Shown here: positions 1 through 6,865 of the stretch, in pieces
Layout of the letters: every line of letters begins with the position of its first letter
Position numbering within the stretch: position 1 is the stretch's first letter
Origin: Aquabacterium sp.
GTDB lineage: Bacteria > Pseudomonadota > Gammaproteobacteria > Burkholderiales > Burkholderiaceae_C
Length of the DNA: 64,000 bases
NCBI RefSeq assembly: GCF_030652515.1
Contig: NZ_JAUSAR010000107.1
Coordinates: 1 to 64,000 of the forward strand
Direction of reading: 5' to 3'
Notes under the pieces: model-generated
The model's database searches: none
What the model saw: only the letters and a program-made list of their open reading frames with translations
Told to the model about the DNA's origin: nothing
Program-made: the position numbers and the translations under genes

Positions 1-410
1 AGTCTGTTGCGCGTGGGCGGCAGGGTCGTGACGGTGCTGGTGCTGGCTGCGGCCACCGGCGCGGCGGGTGGCTGGTTGGCCAGGCTGTGGAGCAGGCGCT
101 CCAAGGTGGGCAGCAACTGCATCATCAACTGGCTGGACAAGAGTTCGCACTGGGCGCCGGCCTGTCCGGTTTCGGCCACCAGGTGCACCACCGGCAAAGC
201 CGGGTTGCTCGCCAGCACCGTCGCCAAGCGCTTGCGCATCTCGGGATCGCTGTCGTCCACCAGGGCGATGTCTACCGTGGCCGAGGGCGTCCGCTCGGCC
301 ACACTGAACTCGTATTTGGCGCTCTTGAGGTGGGTGAGCACGATACCGATCACCCGCATGTCTCGCTGCTGTGAAGTGAACACCGCAACTTTGAGTTCCT
401 GCTTTTTCAT
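1..410 (-). CDS. Receiver-like protein, partial (3' end outside window)
   Basis: This reading frame begins with an ATG at 410 on the minus strand and runs off the left edge, so only the first 136 residues are visible. It starts MKKQELKVAVFTSQQRDMRV and contains an aspartate-rich stretch (DIALVDDSDPEMRKRL) that resembles the phosphoacceptor strand of a CheY-like receiver. The visible C-terminal part is an Ala/Pro/Thr-rich linker, which suggests a second domain beyond the window. The function is unknown; a degenerate receiver or signalling adaptor is the best guess. The long plus-strand frame over the same bases is its shadow. Confidence 0.6.
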   Translation of the reverse strand, partial: MKKQELKVAVFTSQQRDMRVIGIVLTHLKSAKYEFSVAERTPSATVDIALVDDSDPEMRKRLATVLASNPALPVVHLVAETGQAGAQCELLSSQLMMQLLPTLERLLHSLANQPPAAPVAAASTSTVTTLPPTRNR

Positions 411-609
411 AATACCCTTCGGCGCTCAAATAACTGGCACACATGGCCCTGGATTCGAGTTTGCATTATTCAAACCGGGCGTGGCAGGTACCGCAGGCAT
501 GAAATCACACAGCTCACCGGTGTTGCACAAACCAACCTTCAGTTACATGAGTAATAAACTCGCGCACCTTTTTGGACGCAGCTAGACTGTTTTCAACCAA
601 GGAGTTGTT

Positions 610-1641
610 GTGAAAGCAGTATTGAATAACCTGTGCAAAATCACCGCTTTGACGATGATATTCGCGAGTTACGGCCCAATCGCCCAGGCGGCCGACATAC
701 CCACACCATTGCACATTGAAAAAACCGTTGAAAAACTCACGAACCAGCTGAAACAACTTTGCCCACTGGCCGATCCCGCCAGCCAAAGCGCGTTTGACCA
801 GTGCCGCCAGGCCCTGTTCACCGATTCGCTGCTCAAACAGGCCATGGTCAAACCGGTGGTTTTGTGGGGGCGCCAGAAAGACGCCGAATCACCCTTGAAA
901 GAAACTCACCTGACCGAATTTGACCCCAGTATATTGACCGGCCTTTATATACCTTTGTTCATGTTTGACGGCAAATACAATATCACCTACGTCGCGCGTG
1001 AGAAATTATTCCTGGCCACCCTGGGGGTGGGTTTCAGAAACCGGCTGCAACCCGGTCAATTTCCATATCCATTCTGGCACGACGCCAATAAGTGGGAAAT
1101 GTATGAAAATGCCCGCTCCCTTTACCTGTGGATGGATCCACGAACCGGTTTGATTCGTTTCGCCCAATTTTCAAACCGAGGCCATCAGGCCGAGGGCCAC
1201 GTGGTGAACAAAGCCACCTTGCCGGCTTTCGATGGGAAATGGCTCTGGACCGATGCACAAGGCAAAACGCAACCCGCCGTCACCCTGTTCGATGGCCTGT
1301 ACCGCGAAGACAACCCCTACAAGGCGCAATTGGACAAGTCTTACCGCGAGTTCGCCACCTCACTGCGCGATTCGCAGTGCCTGAACTGCCACGTGCCCAA
1401 CAACCCGGAAAAGATGAAGCGCCTGGTGCTGCTGCAATCGCCCGCCCACGCCTCGGGCGAGATCCACCGGGTATTGAAATCGGTGCGCGAACGCAAGATG
1501 CCGCTGGACGAGCAAGGCATCGAGAAAACGCTCGACCCGGCCATGGAAAAAACACTGCTGGAAAAAGGCGGCGCCTTCGAGAAGTTCGTCGATGCCGCCA
1601 TCGAATGGGAGCGCACGCAAGCGCCCCGCCCCATCAAGTAA
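610..1641 (+). CDS. Exported monohaem c-type cytochrome-like protein
   Basis: The 343-residue protein starts at a GTG preceded by an AAGGAG Shine-Dalgarno sequence. Residues 1 to about 28 form a Sec signal peptide ending in an AQAAD-type cleavage site, so the protein is periplasmic. One haem-binding motif, CLNCH, lies at residues 257-261. The rest is not a classical compact cytochrome c fold that I recognise. It is followed after 15 bases by cytochrome c' and then cytochrome b561, so it probably belongs to a small periplasmic electron-transfer unit. The exact function is unknown. Confidence 0.75.
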   Translation: MKAVLNNLCKITALTMIFASYGPIAQAADIPTPLHIEKTVEKLTNQLKQLCPLADPASQSAFDQCRQALFTDSLLKQAMVKPVVLWGRQKDAESPLKETHLTEFDPSILTGLYIPLFMFDGKYNITYVAREKLFLATLGVGFRNRLQPGQFPYPFWHDANKWEMYENARSLYLWMDPRTGLIRFAQFSNRGHQAEGHVVNKATLPAFDGKWLWTDAQGKTQPAVTLFDGLYREDNPYKAQLDKSYREFATSLRDSQCLNCHVPNNPEKMKRLVLLQSPAHASGEIHRVLKSVRERKMPLDEQGIEKTLDPAMEKTLLEKGGAFEKFVDAAIEWERTQAPRPIK

Positions 1642-1656
1642 CCGAGGGCTCTGAAG

Positions 1657-2103
1657 ATGCGCTGCGCTTCTTTGCTGATGGCCGTGTTGCTGGCCCTGCC
1701 CTGGTCGGCACAAGCCCAATTCGTGCGCCTGAACGACGCGGTGAAGTACCGCAAGGCGGCCTTCCAGGTGCTGAGCACGCATGTGCAACGCGCGGGGGCC
1801 ATGGCCAAGGGCGAAGTCCCTTTTGACAAGCCCGCCGCCGAAACCAACGCCGCCCTCATCGAAATGCTGTCCCGGCAACTGGCCACGGCGTTCCCGCCGG
1901 GGTCGGACATGGCGCCCTCCAAGGCCAAGCCCGAGGTCTGGCAAGAGGTCGCCCAGTTCAAGACCCATAGCGACCAATGGCAAAGCGCGGCGGCCAAGCT
2001 GTCTGGCGCCGCCCGGTCCGGCGATGCGAACGCGTTCAAGACGGCCTTCAATGCCCTGGCCCAGACCTGCAAGTCCTGCCACGACAGCTACCGCAACCGC
2101 TGA
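1657..2103 (+). CDS. Cytochrome c' family protein
   Basis: The 148-residue protein has a Sec signal peptide (MRCASLLMAVLLALPWSAQA) and a single haem-binding CKSCH motif at residues 138-142, close to the C-terminus. A C-terminal CXXCH in a small, mostly helical exported protein is the hallmark of cytochrome c', a four-helix-bundle haem protein that binds NO and CO. Length and motif position fit the family. It sits between a c-type haem protein and a cytochrome b561 gene, with only 10 bases to the latter, so the three are probably co-transcribed. Confidence 0.87.
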   Translation: MRCASLLMAVLLALPWSAQAQFVRLNDAVKYRKAAFQVLSTHVQRAGAMAKGEVPFDKPAAETNAALIEMLSRQLATAFPPGSDMAPSKAKPEVWQEVAQFKTHSDQWQSAAAKLSGAARSGDANAFKTAFNALAQTCKSCHDSYRNR

Positions 2104-2113
2104 GGAGCCCATC

Positions 2114-2767
2114 ATGAAAACGATCAGGGTGTGGGACCTGCCCACGCGAGTCTTCCATTGGGCACTGGTGGTGATCATCGCGGGCGCGTTCATCACCCAG
2201 TACCTGGGCGGCACGGCCATGGACTGGCATTTCCGATTTGGCTACGCGGCCTTGGCACTGGTGCTGTTCCGCGTGGCGTGGGGCCTGATCGGCCCCCGGT
2301 ATGCGCGCTTTGCCAGCTTCCTGCGCTCGCCCGCCACCATCGTGGCCTACCTGCGTGGTCGTGCGGGAGGGCAGCACTCGGGCCACAACCCGCTGGGCGG
2401 CCTGTCGGTGCTGGCCATGCTCGCGGTGATCCTGCTGCAGGCCGGTTCAGGCCTGTTCACCAACGATGACATCGCCAGCGAAGGCCCGCTGGCCCACCTC
2501 ATCGACAAGGACCTGTCGGACCAGGTGAGCTGGCTGCACGCCCAGGTCACCAGCAAGCTCATCTATGGCTTGATCGGGCTGCATCTGCTGGCCATCGTCC
2601 TTCACCGCGTGCTCAAGAAGCGCGACCTGGTCACGCCCATGATCACGGGCGACCAGGTGGTGGAAGGCGACGCCCTGCCCGCCAATGACAGCGCCCCGGT
2701 GCGCACCGCCGCCCTGGTGCTCATGAGCGTGTGCGCCATGGGCGTCTACGGAGTGGCTCACTGGTGA
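2114..2767 (+). CDS. Cytochrome b561-type membrane protein
   Basis: The ATG at 2114 follows a GAGGAG Shine-Dalgarno 10 bases after the cytochrome c' stop. The 217-residue product opens with KTIRVWDLPTRVFHWALVV, the signature of the prokaryotic b561/Ni-Fe hydrogenase b-subunit family, where the His before Trp ligates haem. About four hydrophobic segments and a second histidine-rich helix (GLIGLHLLAIVLHRVLK) fit a dihaem membrane cytochrome. It probably passes electrons between the quinone pool and the upstream cytochrome c'. The frame is open further upstream, but that part overlaps cytochrome c' and is not coding. Confidence 0.88.
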   Translation: MKTIRVWDLPTRVFHWALVVIIAGAFITQYLGGTAMDWHFRFGYAALALVLFRVAWGLIGPRYARFASFLRSPATIVAYLRGRAGGQHSGHNPLGGLSVLAMLAVILLQAGSGLFTNDDIASEGPLAHLIDKDLSDQVSWLHAQVTSKLIYGLIGLHLLAIVLHRVLKKRDLVTPMITGDQVVEGDALPANDSAPVRTAALVLMSVCAMGVYGVAHW

Positions 2768-2857
2768 GCTGACAAACTAGGGATGGCAGTCCCTACCCAG
2801 GCTCCTATGCTGAGGCCGATCGTTTCGCCCACTTTCAGCCTCACTCAGGAGCCCACC

Positions 2858-3880
2858 ATGCCCGCACCCAAATGCTGCTTCGACCGCATCCTTCCCCGTG
2901 ACCTGCTGCGCCCCCGCACGATGATGGCTGGCCCTGGCGGGCGCATGCGTGCCATCAACCCCAAGGGCAAGAGCTGGATGAACGGCTCGACACTGCAGGT
3001 GCGCTTCATGGGCGGCACCGCCTCGCAACAGGCCAAGGCGCGCGAGCAGGCCGCGTGGTGGTCCGACGTGTGCAACCTGAAGTTTGATTTCAACAACGCA
3101 CCACAGGCCGACATCCGCATCACCTTCGACGACAACGACGGCGCCTGGTCCACCGTGGGCACCGATGCGCGCAGCGTGCCCTTCAACCAGGCCACCATGA
3201 ACCTGGGCTTCCTGGACGGCGGCACCGTCGCGCACGAGTTCGGCCACGCCATCGGCCTGGCACACGAGCACTCCAGCCCGGCCGGTGGCATCCAGTGGAA
3301 CGAAGCGGCCGTGCTGAAGGCCCTGGCCGGCCCGCCCAACTTCTGGGACGCCGAGACCACGCGCCACAACGTGTTCTTCAAGTACTCGGCCGATCAGATC
3401 AACGGCACGGCTTTTGATGCCGAATCGATCATGCTCTACGCCTTCCCGGCCGAGTGGACGACCAACGGTGTGGCCACGCACGCCAACGACGTGCTGTCAT
3501 CCATGGACAAGGAGTTCGTGGCCGGGGCCAAGATGTACCCCAAGTCCAACCCGGGGCTGCCAGGTGCCACGGCCTTGACCGTGGGCGCGCCTCGCCTGCA
3601 GGCCAACATCGGCCAGGCTGGCGAAGAAGACCTGTTCCGCTTCCGGGCCGACACCGAAGGCGTCTACGTGATCGACACCCGCGGCCAGACCGACGTCTAC
3701 CTCAAGCTCTTCGGCCCCCACAGCGCCACCGCCCTGATCGACGAGGACGACGACAGCGGCTACGGCCTGAACCCCCGCATCTCCACGCCCTTGCTGGCGG
3801 GCGACTACTTCGTGCAGGTGCGGCACTACGACCGCACAGCGGGCACGGGCAAGTACACCATCGGCGTGGTCAAGCGCTGA
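2858..3880 (+). CDS. Metzincin-type zinc protease with C-terminal PPC-like domain
   Basis: The 340-residue protein starts at 2858 after an AGGAG site. Residues 126-136 form the full metzincin zinc signature HEFGHAIGLAH, followed by a Met-turn (SIMLYA), so it should be an active metalloprotease of the astacin/matrixin-like group. Residues from about 245 to the end look like a bacterial pre-peptidase C-terminal (PPC) beta-sandwich, with an acidic DEDDDSGYG loop. No Sec signal peptide is visible at this start, although such proteases are normally secreted. The preceding b561 gene is unlikely to be functionally related. Confidence 0.85.
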   Translation: MPAPKCCFDRILPRDLLRPRTMMAGPGGRMRAINPKGKSWMNGSTLQVRFMGGTASQQAKAREQAAWWSDVCNLKFDFNNAPQADIRITFDDNDGAWSTVGTDARSVPFNQATMNLGFLDGGTVAHEFGHAIGLAHEHSSPAGGIQWNEAAVLKALAGPPNFWDAETTRHNVFFKYSADQINGTAFDAESIMLYAFPAEWTTNGVATHANDVLSSMDKEFVAGAKMYPKSNPGLPGATALTVGAPRLQANIGQAGEEDLFRFRADTEGVYVIDTRGQTDVYLKLFGPHSATALIDEDDDSGYGLNPRISTPLLAGDYFVQVRHYDRTAGTGKYTIGVVKR

Positions 3881-3900
3881 CCACGCTGCCGCCCATCAAC

Positions 3901-4680
3901 TCACAGCTTCGAGAAATCGGGCCGACGCTTTTCCATCACCGCGCTGATGGCTTCCTTGGCGGCCGGTCCGCGCAGCAGCTCGCCAAAGTGGCTGAACTCC
4001 TGCTTCATCACGGCCGACAAGCTGGGGTGCGCCTGCTTCATCAGCGCCTTGGTGATGCGCAGTGATTCAGCCGGTTTGGCCGCCAGTTTCAAGGCTTGGG
4101 CCTGGGCGTAGCCAGCCACCTCATGCGGCGGCAGGATGCGGTTGACCAGGCCCATGTCCACGGCCTCTTCGGCATAGAAGGCCTCGCCGAGCATCAGCTT
4201 TTCAGCCGCGCGCAGGTAGCCCACCTGTGCGGGCAGCAGCAGGCTGGCACCGGCTTCGGGGCACAGGCCCAGGTTCACGAAGGGCAGGCTGAAGGCCGCG
4301 TTGTCACCCGCGTAGACCAGGTCGCAGTGCAGCAGCAAGGTCGTGCCAATGCCCACGGCCGGGCCGCTGACGGCCGCCACCAAGGGCTTGGGAAAGGTGC
4401 GCAGGGCTTCCAGGAAACGGAACACCGGCATCGACTCCATCTGGTCGGCGGAGGGTGGGTTTTTCTTGAAATCGGCCAGGTCGTTGCCCGCCGTGAAGAT
4501 CTGCTCGTGGCCCTGGATCACCACGGCGCGCACAGCGCTGTCGGTGGCGGCCTCGGTCAAGGCATCGGCCAATGAGGTGTACATCGCCGTGGTGATGGCG
4601 TTCTTCTTGTCCAGGCGGTTGAAGGTCAGCGTCAGCACGCCGGCTTCGACGTGGACCAGGATGGCTTGGGCTTCGGTCAT
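3901..4680 (-). CDS. Enoyl-CoA hydratase/isomerase (crotonase fold)
   Basis: The ATG at 4680 is preceded by AGGAGACACC. The 259-residue product has the crotonase oxyanion-hole segments (EQIFTAGNDLADF and GPAVGIGTTLLLHCD) and a glutamate in LGLCPEAGAS at the position expected for one catalytic acid. It should hydrate or isomerise enoyl-CoA esters. It is the last gene of a minus-strand group that begins with the fad genes, 34 bases after the alpha/beta hydrolase. The single obvious acidic residue and the KL ending suit an isomerase as well as a hydratase. Confidence 0.9.
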   Translation of the reverse strand: MTEAQAILVHVEAGVLTLTFNRLDKKNAITTAMYTSLADALTEAATDSAVRAVVIQGHEQIFTAGNDLADFKKNPPSADQMESMPVFRFLEALRTFPKPLVAAVSGPAVGIGTTLLLHCDLVYAGDNAAFSLPFVNLGLCPEAGASLLLPAQVGYLRAAEKLMLGEAFYAEEAVDMGLVNRILPPHEVAGYAQAQALKLAAKPAESLRITKALMKQAHPSLSAVMKQEFSHFGELLRGPAAKEAISAVMEKRRPDFSKL

Positions 4681-4714
4681 GGGGTGTCTCCTAGTGTGAG
4701 AGAGGGGCAAGGGG

Positions 4715-5560
4715 TCAGTCGGCGATCCACGTCAGGGCCAAGGGCCACAGCGCAGTCGCCGATTGAGGTTTGAACAAACCGAAATGCCCCACGCGCTGGA
4801 GGCCATGCGATTGGGGACGCAGGGCTTCAAAGCGCGTTGGCGCATTGGGGTAAAGGCGGTACAGACGGCGGATGCCCTCGGGGCTGATCAGCTCGTCGTC
4901 TTCGATCAAGGTCGCGGTGATGGGCGTGCGCACCTGCGCATAGCGGGCACGCAACTCGTTGCCCTCGGCCCCGATGTAGTCGGGGTTCAGGCACCAGCGG
5001 CGCCATTGCCACATGGCTTGTTTGGGGATGGTGCCCAGCACGCCCAGGCGCTCACCCGGGAAGTGCCCGAACAAGGTCACGGCCACAGGCGCGATGAACC
5101 ACCACAACACGTGCACCGAAAAGCGCAACTGCGGCGCGTTGTAGCGCCAGTAGCCACTGCCACTGGCCACCGTCACCATGCGGTCAAAATGCTCGCGGCC
5201 ATCCAGCCAGCCAAAGATCTGGCCGCCCAGACTGTGGCCCAGGTAGGTGCGCGGCACGCCAGGCCAGCGCCGCAACAGCTCGGCCAAGGCGGCCGGGTGA
5301 TCCTGCTTGACCCAATCAGTGATGCTGGCCACATAGCCTCGCAAGGACGCGGGCGCGGACTCGCCCATGCCCCTGCAATCAAAGGTCAGGACCGCGATGC
5401 CTTGCTGGGCCAGCCAGGTGGCAAACGGGCGGTAGAAAACTTGGGGCACGCCCATGGCCGATGACAGCAGCACGGCGCGCCGCACTTCGCCGTCCGGCTG
5501 ATAGGCCCGCGCCACCACGGTGCGGCCATCGAGGGTGGTCAGGCGAAGTGTTTCTTCCAA
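4715..5560 (-). CDS. Alpha/beta hydrolase (COG4757-like), TTG start
   Basis: The frame extends upstream to 5665, but that would cross the fadA terminator and overlap the fadA stop. A TTG at 5560 with a well-spaced GGAG at 5567-5570 is the better start and gives 281 residues. The protein has the nucleophile elbow GHSLGG and a strand/turn TFDCRGMGES typical of esterase and lipase folds. It probably hydrolyses an ester or thioester linked to lipid metabolism, but the substrate is unknown. It lies between fadA and a crotonase gene on the same strand. Confidence 0.85.
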   Translation of the reverse strand: MEETLRLTTLDGRTVVARAYQPDGEVRRAVLLSSAMGVPQVFYRPFATWLAQQGIAVLTFDCRGMGESAPASLRGYVASITDWVKQDHPAALAELLRRWPGVPRTYLGHSLGGQIFGWLDGREHFDRMVTVASGSGYWRYNAPQLRFSVHVLWWFIAPVAVTLFGHFPGERLGVLGTIPKQAMWQWRRWCLNPDYIGAEGNELRARYAQVRTPITATLIEDDELISPEGIRRLYRLYPNAPTRFEALRPQSHGLQRVGHFGLFKPQSATALWPLALTWIAD

Positions 5561-5574
5561 AGCGATCTCCAAGA

Positions 5575-5600
5575 AAAAGCCCGCACGGTGGCGGGCTTTT
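5575..5600 (-). terminator. Intrinsic terminator after fadA
   Basis: A perfect 10-bp stem (5575-5584 pairing with 5591-5600) encloses a 6-base loop and ends in a run of T on the minus strand. It lies just past the fadA stop. The A-rich opposite side means it could also act in the other direction. It separates the fad genes from the downstream hydrolase and argues against an upstream start for that hydrolase. Confidence 0.85.
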
Positions 5601-5636
5601 TCAACAGGCGTCAACCGACGGTGAACCAGGAACGGA

Positions 5637-6848
5637 TCACAGGCGTTCGATGATGCCCGCAGCACCTTGGCCGGTGCCGATGCACATCGTCACCATGCCG
5701 TACTTGCCGCCGGTGCGTTGCAGGCCATGAACCACCGTGGCTGCGCGGATGGCACCGGTGGCGCCCAGCGGGTGGCCCAGGGCGATCGCGCCGCCCATGG
5801 GGTTGACCTTGGCGCGGTCGAGCACGTGGCCCTTGGCGTCCAGGTCCTTCAGCACGGCCAGCGATTGCGCAGCAAAGGCTTCGTTCAGCTCGATCCAGTC
5901 CAGATCAGAAGCCTTCAAACCGGCGTACTTCAGTGCCAGGGGGATGGCTTCGATCGGGCCAATGCCCATGATCTCAGGCGGCACACCCTTGACGGCGAAG
6001 CTCACGAAACGGGCCAAAGGCTTCAAGCCGTACTTCTCACAGGCTTCCTTCGAAGCCAGGATCAGGCAGCCAGCGCCGTCAGACGTTTGCGAGCTGTTGC
6101 CAGCCGTGACGCTGCCTTTGGCGGCGAACACGGGGCGCAGCTTGGCCAGGCCTTCCAGGCTGGTGTCAGGGCGAGCACCTTCGTCTTGCGTGATCGTCTT
6201 CTTGGTGATCGTCACTTCGCCTGTTTCCAGGTTGGGTGTGCGCACTTCGATTTCGATAGGCGTGGTCTCGGCCTTGAAGAAGCCAGCTTGTTGAGCGGCC
6301 ACGGCGCGGCGGTGGGATTCGACCGCGAAAGCGTCTTGCTCCTCGCGGGTCACCTTCCACTGCTCGGCGACCTTTTCAGCGGTCATGCCCATGCCGTAGG
6401 CGATGCCCACGTTCTCGTCGTTGTTGACGATCTCGGGGTTGAAGGACGGCTTGTTGCCGCCCATCGGCACCATCGACATCGACTCGACACCACCAGCGAT
6501 CATGACCTCGGCCTCACCCACGCGGATGCGGTCGGCGGCCATGGACACGGCGGTGATGCCAGCGGCGCAGAAACGGTTGACGGTGGCACCGGCCACGGTC
6601 TTGGGCAAGCCCGACAGCAGCACGGCGATCTTGGCCACGTTCATGCCTTGCTCGGCCTCGGGCATCGCGCAGCCAATGATGGCGTCTTCGATGGCAGCAG
6701 GGTCGAGCGTGGGCACTTGCGACAGCGCGCTCTTGATCACGGCCACCAGCAGGTCGTCCGGACGGGTGTTCTTGAACACGCCACGACCAGACTTGCCGAT
6801 CGGGGTGCGGGTGGCGGCGACGATGTAGGCGTCACGAAGTTGAGTCAT
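5637..6848 (-). CDS. fadA: Acetyl-CoA acyltransferase (3-ketoacyl-CoA thiolase)
   Basis: The 403-residue protein carries all thiolase active-site elements: the nucleophilic Cys94 in NRFCAAGITAVSM, His359 in GHPLGATGA, and Cys389 in MCIGTGQG. It cleaves 3-ketoacyl-CoA to acetyl-CoA and a shortened acyl-CoA, the last step of beta-oxidation. It begins 17 bases after the fadB stop with a GGAG site, so it is co-transcribed with fadB, and it ends at a strong terminator. Length and motifs are normal for the family. Confidence 0.95.
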   Translation of the reverse strand: MTQLRDAYIVAATRTPIGKSGRGVFKNTRPDDLLVAVIKSALSQVPTLDPAAIEDAIIGCAMPEAEQGMNVAKIAVLLSGLPKTVAGATVNRFCAAGITAVSMAADRIRVGEAEVMIAGGVESMSMVPMGGNKPSFNPEIVNNDENVGIAYGMGMTAEKVAEQWKVTREEQDAFAVESHRRAVAAQQAGFFKAETTPIEIEVRTPNLETGEVTITKKTITQDEGARPDTSLEGLAKLRPVFAAKGSVTAGNSSQTSDGAGCLILASKEACEKYGLKPLARFVSFAVKGVPPEIMGIGPIEAIPLALKYAGLKASDLDWIELNEAFAAQSLAVLKDLDAKGHVLDRAKVNPMGGAIALGHPLGATGAIRAATVVHGLQRTGGKYGMVTMCIGTGQGAAGIIERL

Positions 6849-6865
6849 TTGGATGCTCCGATCGA

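Noticed and set aside
7-585. 192-residue plus-strand open frame at the left edge
   Set aside because: It is antisense to the receiver-like protein on the minus strand (ATG at 410), lacks a convincing start, and its translation is low-complexity.
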